Positions 44,284 to 52,485 of a stretch of DNA of 64,000 nt are shown here, one piece after another (the stretch's first letter is position 1; the number at the start of each line of letters is the position of its first letter). Source of the DNA: Thalassotalea_H sp040779345 (GTDB taxonomy: Bacteria; Pseudomonadota; Gammaproteobacteria; Enterobacterales; Alteromonadaceae); assembly GCA_040779345.1 (NCBI GenBank), contig JBFONU010000002.1, positions 124,001 through 188,000 on the forward strand, in the 5' to 3' direction. The notes below the pieces were generated by a model. The model saw nothing but the letters and a program-made list of their open reading frames with translations. It ran no database searches and was not told the origin of the DNA. Position numbers and translations under genes: made by a program.

Positions 44284-46191
44284 ATGTTAATGCTTTTGAA
44301 ATTGCTAAAATATTTATGTAGTTTAACAATTTTTACTCTCCTGATCGGGCTTTCGACTCTGAGTAGTTTTGCTCAACAGTTAGATAGTGCTCAAATAAAA
44401 TCTGCTTACCTCTTTAATTTTATAAAACATGTTGAATGGCCTGAAGAAGCCAATAAAAAAAACTATATTGTTGCCGTATATCAAGAAAGAGAATTCTTTG
44501 ATGTTGTAGCTAATACATTAAATAATCGTGTTATTAAGAATAAACCCATTTCAGTTATTTTCGTTAATGAGATTTTGCAGGCTAAAAAAGCTGATGTTGT
44601 TTTTGTCAGTGTCGATGCAGAAACTGATATAGCAACTATTGCATCAGAGCTTCGAAAAACTAACACATTATTAGTCACTGATAATAGCTTAGATAAACAC
44701 AATATTATGATTAATTTAGTGTTTAACCCAGATACACAGGCAATAGCATTTGAAGTTAATAAGTCCAATATTGTCTTTGAGCAACTGACTATGTCTTCAG
44801 AGCTTTTATTGCTTGGTGGCACCGAATTGGATGTTGCAGCACTTTATCGTGAAACAGAAGTGGCAATGCAAAAAATGAGGCGACGTGAAGTCAACTTGCA
44901 GCAAGAGCTAATTAAACAAAACGCTAAAATTACAGAGACAACCTCTCGTTTAAACAATTTAAATAGTGCGCTACAAAAAAGAGAAGCAATTGCAGAACAG
45001 CGACAAGTTGAATTGATTGCCTTGAAAAAAGACATTGATCGACAAAAACAATCAATATCCATTAAAGAAGAGCAACTGAAAGATGTGGCTACTCAACTCT
45101 CAACGGCAAAATCAAATTTGGCAGCAAAACAAAAAGCGGCAGAAGATAAAGAACAAGAAAATAAAGAGATGGCGAATCGTATTGCGGCTAATAAGAGTAT
45201 TCTCAATCAACAACAGTCACAAATTGACCAGCAAGAAATACAGCTGATTAAAAAAAATGAGCAATTAGCCGAAGGTAAAGAGCAAATTGATCAGCAACGT
45301 TCATATATTACTATTTTGGCCGTCCTAATTATTACCGCTATTTTAGTCGGTGTTTTGGTGATTTGGTTATTTATCAAGAATAAAAGAACGACGCGAAAAT
45401 TAACTCAAACGTTAACCAATTTAAAAAATATGCAAGACCAATTGGTGCAATCTGAAAAATTAGCATCGTTGGGCAAGTTAACTGCAGGTGTTGCTCACGA
45501 AATAAATACCCCTTTAGGGATATCGGTAACCTCAACTAGCTCTTCTTTAGAGGCAACCAAAAAAATCAAAGGGGATTTTGAAACGGGTAATATTTCTAAA
45601 TCTCAAATGAGTAAATATTTTCAAGCCATTGAACAAGCTGCTGAATTGAACATGTCTTCTTTAAATCGTGTGATTGAGTTACTGAATAACTTCAAGCAAG
45701 TTGCTGCTGATCAGGTGGTTGGAGAATTAAGAGAAATAAATTGTACTGATTATATTAATGAAATTATGCAAACTCTTTCTGCGGAGTTAAAACGTTTTCG
45801 AGTGCAGTATCAATATAGAGGCGAAGCAAGTATAAAAATTACCACTATTCCGGGGGCTATCGCGCAAGTATTAACTAATTTAGTGACTAATTCGTTAAAG
45901 CACGGTTTTGAAAATCAAAATTCAGGCAATATCTTTATTGATGCAAAAACTGTGGGTGATAAAATTCAAATTACCTATGCAGATGACGGGCAAGGTATGG
46001 GGCAAGAAGTTTTGCAGAATATTTTTGAACCATTTTTTACCACTAAACGCAACAGCGGTGGAACAGGTCTTGGAATGAATATTGTTTATAATATTGTCAA
46101 CCAAAAACTACATGGCAGTATTAAGATAGAAAGCAAAGAAGGACAAGGCGCACGGTTTATTATTACCTTACCTAGCGTTTTAGATGAATAA
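44284..46191 (+). CDS. Sensor histidine kinase with periplasmic YfiR (DUF4154) domain
   Basis: The 635-residue protein has a signal sequence, then a YfiR-like domain (residues about 35-185) beginning QLDSAQIKSAYLFNFIKHVE with W-P-E-E and ending in LLLGGTELD. A long charged coiled coil (about 190-345), one membrane helix (ITILAVLIITAILVGVLVIW) and a HisKA-HATPase kinase follow. The phospho-His lies in GKLTAGVAHEINTPLGISV. ATPase boxes are NSLKHGFENQ, DDGQGMG and GGTGLGMNIVYNIV. YfiR normally sits in a free-standing repressor of a cyclase, so the fusion to a kinase is notable. Probable partner: the REC-REC-GGDEF protein upstream. The start may be TTG 44281. Confidence 0.88.
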   Translation: MLMLLKLLKYLCSLTIFTLLIGLSTLSSFAQQLDSAQIKSAYLFNFIKHVEWPEEANKKNYIVAVYQEREFFDVVANTLNNRVIKNKPISVIFVNEILQAKKADVVFVSVDAETDIATIASELRKTNTLLVTDNSLDKHNIMINLVFNPDTQAIAFEVNKSNIVFEQLTMSSELLLLGGTELDVAALYRETEVAMQKMRRREVNLQQELIKQNAKITETTSRLNNLNSALQKREAIAEQRQVELIALKKDIDRQKQSISIKEEQLKDVATQLSTAKSNLAAKQKAAEDKEQENKEMANRIAANKSILNQQQSQIDQQEIQLIKKNEQLAEGKEQIDQQRSYITILAVLIITAILVGVLVIWLFIKNKRTTRKLTQTLTNLKNMQDQLVQSEKLASLGKLTAGVAHEINTPLGISVTSTSSSLEATKKIKGDFETGNISKSQMSKYFQAIEQAAELNMSSLNRVIELLNNFKQVAADQVVGELREINCTDYINEIMQTLSAELKRFRVQYQYRGEASIKITTIPGAIAQVLTNLVTNSLKHGFENQNSGNIFIDAKTVGDKIQITYADDGQGMGQEVLQNIFEPFFTTKRNSGGTGLGMNIVYNIVNQKLHGSIKIESKEGQGARFIITLPSVLDE

Positions 46192-46220
46192 GAAAACGTT
46201 ATCTCGCCTTCTTATTCATC
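46183..46220. repeat. Twelve-base inverted repeat over the kinase stop codon
   Basis: GATGAATAAGAA at 46183 and TTCTTATTCATC at 46209 are perfect reverse complements with a 14-base loop. The TAA stop of the histidine kinase gene is in the left arm. There is no T tract on either strand, so it is not a classic terminator, but it could be a shared 3' hairpin for the kinase gene and the convergent rarD. Confidence 0.6.
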
Positions 46221-46243
46221 GACAAATTAGCTACGCTTGTTCG

Positions 46244-47158
46244 TCATGAACTCCCTACCAATAACTTCTTTTGTTTATGTGCTTTGAGTGAATCAAGGCT
46301 ATAAATAAACAACGCAAGCCAAATAAAAATAAAGGTGATTAGCTTTTCTGCCACTAATGTTTCTTGATAATAAACGGTTGCTAAAATAAACATGATACTT
46401 GGCCCGATATATTGAAAAAAACCAACCGTTGATAACGTTAACCGTTTTGCGGCTGCGGTAAAACACAACAATGGTGCGGTAGTAACAATGCCAGCAAAGA
46501 GCAACGTGGTATTAAGTGATAACGTATTATTGAACATATTGCTGGTATCGCTACCGACAAAGAATTGCCAGTAGATTAAAGCGATAGGTAGCATCAAAAC
46601 GGATTCAACCAAAAGACCAATAAAAGAGTCAACATGCAGTTTTTTCCGTAATAAACCATAAATGCCAAATGTACCAGCTAAAGCAAGAGAAATAATGGGT
46701 AATGAACCGATAAACACCAATTGAATTAACACACCAATAACCGCTAAAGCAACCGCAATAAGTTGCCATTTTCTTAAACGTTCTTTAAGAAAAATGACAC
46801 CTAGCGCAACGCTAAATAAAGGGTTAATAAAGTAACCTAAGCTCGCATCAAGTAAATGATCATTATTGACAGCCCATATGAATAAAAACCAATTAACGCC
46901 TAAAAATGAAGCGGTAAGGGTTAGGCGAGTAATGATTTTGGGTTGTTTTATGATGCTTATGAGGGGGTGAATTTTTTTGGTGAGTAATACAATCACGAAT
47001 AATAAAACACACGACCAAACAACACGGTGAACCATAATTTCATCGGGGCTTATGTCTTTGATGAGCTTAAAGTATATTGGTGCTAAGCCCCAAAGAAAAT
47101 ATGCACTGATGGCATTTAAGACCCCTTTACGGCTCTCATTAGTCGCTTGAATAGTCAT
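46244..47158 (-). CDS. rarD: RarD-type EamA transporter
   Basis: The 304-residue protein has ten predicted membrane helices and the RarD opening GVLNAISAYFLWGLAPIYFK with DEIMVHRVVWSCVLLF. LLDASLGYFINPLFSVALG is the middle signature, and VGFFQYIGPSIMFILATVYY the C-terminal one. RarD is called chloramphenicol-sensitive in older annotation, with an unproved transport substrate. The neighbourhood rarD-yigI-recQ is the same as in E. coli, which supports the name. It converges on the histidine kinase gene. Confidence 0.92.
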   Translation of the reverse strand: MTIQATNESRKGVLNAISAYFLWGLAPIYFKLIKDISPDEIMVHRVVWSCVLLFVIVLLTKKIHPLISIIKQPKIITRLTLTASFLGVNWFLFIWAVNNDHLLDASLGYFINPLFSVALGVIFLKERLRKWQLIAVALAVIGVLIQLVFIGSLPIISLALAGTFGIYGLLRKKLHVDSFIGLLVESVLMLPIALIYWQFFVGSDTSNMFNNTLSLNTTLLFAGIVTTAPLLCFTAAAKRLTLSTVGFFQYIGPSIMFILATVYYQETLVAEKLITFIFIWLALFIYSLDSLKAHKQKKLLVGSS

Positions 47159-47284
47159 AGATAAAATGAATTAATAGTTTAAAACATCATTGTACCACGA
47201 AGTTATAGGGGACTATTTTTTTGTATAAAAACACGCATAGTTCAATTGTAAACTTAAGTACACTCATTATTAAATATTTAATCT

Positions 47285-47740
47285 TTAGCCAACCATGTAG
47301 GTTCCTGTGCCAAAGGCGATATGATCATTTTTTTCATTGTGTAACTCCATGCGTGCCACGGCCACTTTTCGGCCACTTCTAATAATTCGGGCGGTAGCAA
47401 TGAACTCTTCTCCTCTGCCTGGGCGTAAAAAATCTGTTCTCAAATCAATAGTGCTAAGAACACTTAAGTTTTTTAGGATGTTTTGTGGGGATAAATCATC
47501 AAGTTGATCGATAATGTTTGCGGCGGCGACCACACCACCAGCAATGTCTAACACTGATGCAGTTACGCCACCATGAAGAATTTTTTGGATAGGGTTACCA
47601 ATTAGCTTTTCTTGCCACATAAACTTTACTTCTGAATGTTGGGTATCAAAGTGGGTGATATTCAAGCCAAGTAATTGATTAAATGGCATATCATTATTCC
47701 AGAAACCCGCTATTAATTTAAAAATTTGTTCTTGATTCAT
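47285..47740 (-). CDS. Hotdog-fold thioesterase (YigI-like)
   Basis: The 151-residue protein matches the PaaI/YigI hotdog thioesterases. FNQLLGLNITHFDTQHSEVK resembles the N-terminal strand block, NPIQKILHGGVTASVLDIAG is the H-G-G-x-x-A-x-x-D catalytic signature, and TIDLRTDFLRPGRGEEFIAT is the typical D-x-x-x-x-F-L-R-P-G strand. It probably hydrolyses acyl-CoA thioesters, substrate unknown. It lies between rarD (same strand, 126 bases) and recQ (divergent, 122 bases), as in the E. coli order rarD-yigI-pldA-recQ, but pldA is absent from the gap. Confidence 0.88.
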   Translation of the reverse strand: MNQEQIFKLIAGFWNNDMPFNQLLGLNITHFDTQHSEVKFMWQEKLIGNPIQKILHGGVTASVLDIAGGVVAAANIIDQLDDLSPQNILKNLSVLSTIDLRTDFLRPGRGEEFIATARIIRSGRKVAVARMELHNEKNDHIAFGTGTYMVG

Positions 47741-47862
47741 AATTTGTCTGGTCAGAGGAGTGTGTTGTTCAGAATAGCATTGAATTTTTAAAAAATAAAT
47801 TTATCTTATTCGTTAATCAATCAGGTAAAATACCTGTACTGATTGTTGATGATGATACCCTG

Positions 47863-49683
47863 TTGAATAACGACCCTCTTGAAATACCTCAAAGTTTATT
47901 GCTGGAAAAACTCAAGCACTTTTTTGGCTATACCGCGTTTAGAAAAGGTCAGCAAACGATTATTGAAGGTGTTTTACAAGGACAAGACAGCCTTGTTTTA
48001 ATGCCGACAGGTGGAGGTAAGTCTTTATGTTATCAACTGCCAGCCACGATACTTTCAGGTATTACAATTGTTGTGTCACCACTGATTGCCCTAATGAAAG
48101 ACCAAGTCGATGAGTTAAAAAGACAAGGTATTGCTGCTGCCTATGTTAATTCAAGCTTACAGTCCGATGAAATAAATACTATTTTTCAGCACTTAGCGGC
48201 GGGTGAAATTAGTTTGCTCTATATCGCACCAGAACGATTAAATAACCATTACTTTATGCAAGGCTTGCATGGTTTACCGATCAAATTATTTGCTATAGAT
48301 GAGGCGCATTGTATTTCGCAGTGGGGACATGACTTTAGACCTGCCTACACTCGTTTAGCTATTATCAAACAGCAATTCCCTCATGTTCCTGTGTTAGCGC
48401 TCACCGCTACGGCAGATGTCACGACGCGTAAAGATATTCTCCAACAGTTAAACTTATCTCATCCCCTGATTCACTTGGATAGCTTTGATAGACCAAATAT
48501 TCGTTTAACGATGGCTGATAAATATCAAGGCACACAGCAAATTATCAGTTATGTAAAAAAGCGTCAGCAAGATTGCGGCATTATTTATTGTAACAGTCGT
48601 TGGCAAGTTGAAAAGCTATCAAAATCATTGGCGGATTCCGGCATTAACTGCGCTGCTTATCATGCAGGGATGGAAGTTGAAATTCGTCATATGGTGCAAG
48701 AAGGTTTCGCAAAAGATAATATTCAGGTAGTGATAGCGACAGTGGCGTTTGGCTTAGGGATAAATAAGCTGAATGTTCGATACGTTATACACTTTGAACC
48801 ACCGAGAACCTTAGAGTCTTATTACCAAGAAATAGGACGAGCAGGACGAGATGGCTTACCTGCTGAAGCATTGTTTCTTTATGATGAAAAAGATGCCCAT
48901 CGAATAAACAAACGCATTGAAGAAGGAGAAAACATTCAAAGGAGGCAAGTCGAATTACAACGTTTCAATGCCGTCACTGGCTTTATTGAAGCGCAAACCT
49001 GCCGTCGGCAACTGGTGCTGAATTATTTTGCCGAATATACAGATAAAGGCTGTGGTAACTGTGATATTTGTTTAGATCCTCCTAGTCAATTTGATGGGTT
49101 AGAAGTCGCTCAAAAAGTATTGTCTTGCGTTTATCGTATCAAACAGCAAGGAGACATTGAACATACGATCAATGTCTTACGTGGTCAAAGTAATGAAAAA
49201 ATAAAACAGCAAGGGCATGAAAGTGTTTCAACTTTTGGCATTGGAAAAGAAAAAACACCGAGTTATTGGCATGCGATCATTCGTCAACTCATCCATTTAG
49301 GCTTTTTACAGCAAGATATTGCGAGTGAATCCGCACTGTGTTTAACCCAAGCATCTCTTTCTATCTTAAAAGGGAAGCAGGTTCTTATGTTGGCGACACC
49401 ACGATTACAACAAGCGAGTTACTGGCGTAAGTCCGGTCAAATAGCGAGTTATGATCGAAAACTTTTTGCTAAGTTACGCGTTCTTAGAAAAGAAATTGCT
49501 GATGCAGAAGACATTCCCCCATACATTGTTTTCAATGATGCAACGTTATCAGAACTAGCGAAATATCAACCGACTACCTCACATGAAATGTTAAACATTA
49601 ATGGTATTGGTGATACAAAACTGGCGAGGTACGGCCAGCCATTTCTGGCGTTAATTCGTGAAAATTTAGCAAGCGCGCACTGA
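47863..49683 (+). CDS. recQ: ATP-dependent DNA helicase RecQ
   Basis: The 606-residue helicase has the Q/0 motif FGYTAFRKGQQTIIEG, Walker A LVLMPTGGGKSLCYQLP, DEAH box LFAIDEAHCISQWGHDFRPA, motif III ALTATAD, motif VI EIGRAGRDG, the zinc-binding RQC cysteines CRRQLVLNYFAEYTDKGCGN then CDIC, and a C-terminal HRDC domain (KLRVLRKEIADAEDIPPYIV). It unwinds recombination intermediates from the 3' end. The start is TTG 47863, since upstream reading is blocked by stops; a later start would remove the first helix. No strong ribosome site precedes it. Confidence 0.96.
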   Translation: MNNDPLEIPQSLLLEKLKHFFGYTAFRKGQQTIIEGVLQGQDSLVLMPTGGGKSLCYQLPATILSGITIVVSPLIALMKDQVDELKRQGIAAAYVNSSLQSDEINTIFQHLAAGEISLLYIAPERLNNHYFMQGLHGLPIKLFAIDEAHCISQWGHDFRPAYTRLAIIKQQFPHVPVLALTATADVTTRKDILQQLNLSHPLIHLDSFDRPNIRLTMADKYQGTQQIISYVKKRQQDCGIIYCNSRWQVEKLSKSLADSGINCAAYHAGMEVEIRHMVQEGFAKDNIQVVIATVAFGLGINKLNVRYVIHFEPPRTLESYYQEIGRAGRDGLPAEALFLYDEKDAHRINKRIEEGENIQRRQVELQRFNAVTGFIEAQTCRRQLVLNYFAEYTDKGCGNCDICLDPPSQFDGLEVAQKVLSCVYRIKQQGDIEHTINVLRGQSNEKIKQQGHESVSTFGIGKEKTPSYWHAIIRQLIHLGFLQQDIASESALCLTQASLSILKGKQVLMLATPRLQQASYWRKSGQIASYDRKLFAKLRVLRKEIADAEDIPPYIVFNDATLSELAKYQPTTSHEMLNINGIGDTKLARYGQPFLALIRENLASAH

Positions 49684-49697
49684 AAATTACAGAATAA

Positions 49698-49722
49698 AAA
49701 AGCGCTCAATTGAGCGCTTTAG
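49698..49722. terminator. Bidirectional intrinsic terminator between recQ and cytochrome c gene
   Basis: AAAGCGCTCA and TGAGCGCTTT make a perfect palindromic stem, with an A run on the left and a short T run on the right. It lies 15 bases after recQ and just beyond the minus-strand cytochrome c gene, so it may end both transcripts. Confidence 0.85.
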
Positions 49723-49740
49723 TTAAGGTAAAAAACCTTG

Positions 49741-50040
49741 TTATTTAATGCTTGCGTAATAAGCAGCAAGATTAGCAATATCTGCATCAGATAAAGGCAT
49801 TGCCATTGCACCCATTACTGGGTCTTTACGTTTGCCGGCTTTAAAGTCTTTCAGTTGTTTAACGATATAAGCTTCTTTCTGGCCAGCTAGGTTTGGGTAC
49901 ATAGGAATTGCAGAAATACCTGCAGCGCCATGACAAGCAGCACAAGTAGCTGATTTAGCTTTACCCGCATCAACATCACCAGCAAATGCAGGAGATGCGA
50001 TCATCACAGTAGCAGCAATAGCTAACGTAAGTTTTTTCAT
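49741..50040 (-). CDS. Small periplasmic cytochrome c (c553/c5 type)
   Basis: The 99-residue protein has a signal peptide (MKKLTLAIAATVMIASPAFA) and one heme-binding motif CAACH (CAACHGAAG). The later methionine for the axial ligand is in MGAMAMPLSDADIANLAAYY, the usual class I cytochrome layout. It is about 79 residues when mature, a diffusible periplasmic electron carrier. Convergent with recQ and divergent from the DUF3630 gene. It is likely a single-gene unit. The respiratory partner is not visible. Confidence 0.92.
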   Translation of the reverse strand: MKKLTLAIAATVMIASPAFAGDVDAGKAKSATCAACHGAAGISAIPMYPNLAGQKEAYIVKQLKDFKAGKRKDPVMGAMAMPLSDADIANLAAYYASIK

Positions 50041-50175
50041 AACTCTATCTCTCTTAGTTTATTTTTAAATTCTTAATCGTTTGCTCGATTATATGAGAAA
50101 AGAACGAAACTGTCCTTGCTTTTTTTGTATTATATGAATGAAAGTAATAATTTATTGATTTAGGTAAAGACTATC

Positions 50176-50475
50176 GTGAAAATATGCTTTAAATGCAGCG
50201 AATTAACCAAAGCTTCAATTATTTTAACCTATAAAATGGATTGGTTTCAGGAAGAGCTGCCCGAAATAATAGAACATTTTTTTTTGCAGTTTCCAATGCT
50301 TAATAAAATTGAGCGCATACAAGGTGCTGATTTAGAGGTAGTAAGAATAAAATGGCAGGGACATGATTATTGTTTGAACTTTGAATGCTATGGACAATCT
50401 ATTTGGTTGGAAAGTCCGGAAGAAAATTCAACAGCTCTCTTGGCTCAATTATATCAAGCAATGTGTGATTTATAA
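50176..50475 (+). CDS. DUF3630-like small protein
   Basis: The 99-residue protein, from a GTG start with AGGTAAAG upstream, has no signal or membrane segment. The C-terminal half (RIKWQGHDYCLNFECYGQSI then WLESPE) resembles DUF3630 members of marine gammaproteobacteria, typically found near a DUF523 gene, as here. Its function is not known. It ends one base before the DUF523 gene's ATG, so the two form a two-gene unit. Confidence that it is a gene is high, in the family moderate. Confidence 0.7.
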   Translation: MKICFKCSELTKASIILTYKMDWFQEELPEIIEHFFLQFPMLNKIERIQGADLEVVRIKWQGHDYCLNFECYGQSIWLESPEENSTALLAQLYQAMCDL

Positions 50476-50476
50476 T

Positions 50477-50950
50477 ATGGAAAAGATCCTCATTAGTGCA
50501 TGCTTTCTTGGTGAAAAAGTCCGTTATGATGGTAACAGCCAACGGCTAACTAGCTCACTAATACACATGTGGCAACAACAAGGTCGTTTGGTAAGCTTAT
50601 GTCCTGAAGTTTTTGGGGGGCTTGCTATTCCTCGTCAGCCTGCAGAAATTCAACAGGAAAGTGGACAGGTACTCACCTGTACTGATCAAGACGTTACTCA
50701 GCAATTTTTCAAGGGAGCTAACCAAGCGCTAGCGTTGTGCCAAAAATTTGATATTCGTTATGCATTAATGAAAGAGTCGAGCCCTTCTTGTGGCAGCACA
50801 AGTATTTATGACGGGACATTTACTCAAACAAAAATTAGCGGGGAAGGTATTACATCGGCATTATTAAGAAAAAATGGCATTCAGGTATTTTCAGAAAAGC
50901 AAATTAACGCATTAGCAAAAATGCTTGATGAACTTAGCTCGCAACCGTGA
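50477..50950 (+). CDS. DUF523 (YbbK-like) protein
   Basis: The 157-residue protein starts at ATG 50477. The family signatures are ILISACFLGEKVRYDGNSQ (C-L-x-G-x-x-x-R-Y-D-G), SLCPEVFGGLAIPRQPAEI, and ALMKESSPSCGSTSIYDGTF, with conserved cysteines. The DUF523 function is unproven. The cysteines suggest a metal or thiol role. Its last 17 bases overlap the convergent GGDEF-like gene at 50934. It follows the DUF3630 gene by one base. Confidence 0.9.
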   Translation: MEKILISACFLGEKVRYDGNSQRLTSSLIHMWQQQGRLVSLCPEVFGGLAIPRQPAEIQQESGQVLTCTDQDVTQQFFKGANQALALCQKFDIRYALMKESSPSCGSTSIYDGTFTQTKISGEGITSALLRKNGIQVFSEKQINALAKMLDELSSQP

Positions 50951-51953
50951 TTCTATTTTGTCCGCTACGCTGCAAATCAATAACTAAACTTCTTGTGTAA
51001 TTGATCACAGTTTGTGCATTTTGAGAAAGCTTAAAGTCATTAACGCCCAATGAAATAGTCATTTGAGGTAACCTAACACCTGATTTACTACTGACAAATC
51101 TTAATTTTTCAACGCCTTGACGTATTTTTTCTGCAATTTCTCCGGCAATTGAACGCTCCATCTCGGGAAGTAGAATGAGAAATTCATCATGCCCAGAGCG
51201 AATTGGCAGGCCACTTTCACCCACGTAGCTCCCTACTTTACTGGCAATTTTTGATAAGAGCACATCACTGATCAAAGGGCCAAATTTTTGGTTTACTTGG
51301 GCTAATTGATCAACACTCACCACAATAGCAGCAATGCTTTTATGTGGGTCTTCGCTTGACCATTGCTCGAGATGTTTACTCAAGGCTTTTCGGTTATAGA
51401 GTCCAGTGAGAGGATCTAAATAAATTTCTTTTTTAACTTCTTCAAGCTCATTTTTTAATGAGATAGACTGTTTTTTCGAAATAAGTAATTGCTTAGATAA
51501 CTGCAGTTGCTTTTGTTTAAATGATTTTGAGGCTTGCTCAATTTGGTGGATAGCGTGGCTGATTTTATTCAGCTCTTTGGACTTTAATGCATCAACATTG
51601 TCGTCAATTTTTTGGATCAAGTTGTCGGCATATTTTACTGAATTGCGATTATTTTGTTGCGAGTCGGTAATTAACTCATCAATATCAGTAATGATTTCAT
51701 CTCTAAAGCTGCCTTGCCCTAAAACATGAAGCTGAAAAAGCTCATTAATAAAAAAGTTGTCAAGCTTTTTGCCTAGGCTTAAGTGCTCTTTAATTTGACT
51801 GATAAGAGCTGAATTTTTTCCATTGACGTATTCATAAGCAACAGCGTAATTAATTGGGGTAGCAGGGAGGTGCCAAAGTTGCATCTGCTTAGTAGCAAGT
51901 GCTAGTTTTTGATCTGCTTGTTTAATGGAATCATGATAGTTCACTACTTCCAA
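50934..51953 (-). CDS. Degenerate GGDEF-domain protein
   Basis: The 339-residue protein has a helical N-terminal half (residues about 1-170) with a long coiled coil (KSFKQKQLQLSKQLLISKKQ) and a C-terminal GGDEF-like domain starting at YLDPLTGLYNRKALSKH. The catalytic motif reads RSGHDEF, where the second glycine is His, and the first metal-binding Asp of D-I-D-x-F-K is changed (VVSVDQLAQVNQ). Diguanylate cyclase activity is doubtful; it may bind GTP or cyclic di-GMP, or have drifted. The start is a TTG. A cyclic di-GMP-I riboswitch lies about 310 bases upstream on the same strand. It overlaps the DUF523 gene's end by 17 bases. Confidence 0.85.
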   Translation of the reverse strand: MEVVNYHDSIKQADQKLALATKQMQLWHLPATPINYAVAYEYVNGKNSALISQIKEHLSLGKKLDNFFINELFQLHVLGQGSFRDEIITDIDELITDSQQNNRNSVKYADNLIQKIDDNVDALKSKELNKISHAIHQIEQASKSFKQKQLQLSKQLLISKKQSISLKNELEEVKKEIYLDPLTGLYNRKALSKHLEQWSSEDPHKSIAAIVVSVDQLAQVNQKFGPLISDVLLSKIASKVGSYVGESGLPIRSGHDEFLILLPEMERSIAGEIAEKIRQGVEKLRFVSSKSGVRLPQMTISLGVNDFKLSQNAQTVINYTRSLVIDLQRSGQNRITVAS

Positions 51954-52261
51954 ACCTCGATTAACGCTAAAGCTTTATGACTGTTATACCGTTATTCTCT
52001 AGTAATTTTAGCTAAACATCTACAGTAAAAAGGCGATTTATATTAATATTTTGTAAATATCGATTGTTTTTTGTTCAAAATAAGGCAGTTACCACATTAT
52101 TTAGCAGCAAATTATGAAAGGTGTAGCTGTATAGTTTGATGTGAACAGGTGTTGATAAACGTTTACAAGCATCAATATCGGTAAGGGACAAGGGAAGCAC
52201 GCAAAGCACACAGAAGGAAATAGATAGAGTCTGCTAAAAATAGACAAGCCCCCACTATATC

Positions 52262-52345
52262 TAAATTCGGTAGTTCCGCTATCATAGGTTTCCCCTTAGA
52301 CCGGTAACTTTGCGTCTCTAGTTTTCACTAGATTTGCCCTTATCG
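52262..52345 (-). ncRNA. Cyclic di-GMP-I riboswitch (GEMM) aptamer
   Basis: On the minus strand the conserved order is complete. GGGCAAA is followed by a stem with a GAAA tetraloop (arms 52327-52332 and 52317-52322), then GACGCAAAG, then the next stem, in which AGUU pairs with AACU and CCG with CGG. Inside that stem, CUAAG and UAUGA form a near-consensus 11-base GAAA-tetraloop receptor. The order and pairings match the Vc2-type class I aptamer. The downstream gene on this strand is the degenerate GGDEF gene (start 51953). A weak hairpin then U5 (near 52230-52262) may be the expression platform. Confidence 0.92.
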
Positions 52346-52485
52346 AGCTTTAGAAGCTCTAAAATCATTATAAGCTATGAAGCTTGCTTGTAAACCTTTA
52401 TCATGAATAATAGTTAACTAATATTTATTTTTTACACAATGACAGATTAATTCTTTGTTATAAAAGGGAAAATTTGAGCGTAATC

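Noticed and set aside
51450..51953. Active diguanylate cyclase for the minus-strand GGDEF gene
   Set aside because: The motif RSGHDEF and the changed first metal Asp make catalysis unlikely, so it is listed as degenerate.
52156..52165. TAAACGTTTA palindrome as a LacI/PurR-type operator
   Set aside because: Only ten bases in AT-rich intergenic sequence, without flanking consensus; no promoter elements are placed around it.
52190..52225. Plus-strand GCACGCAAAGCACACAG resembles the GACGCAAAG block of a riboswitch
   Set aside because: No GGGCAAA, tetraloop stem or receptor stem accompanies it on the plus strand, so it is probably a chance partial match.
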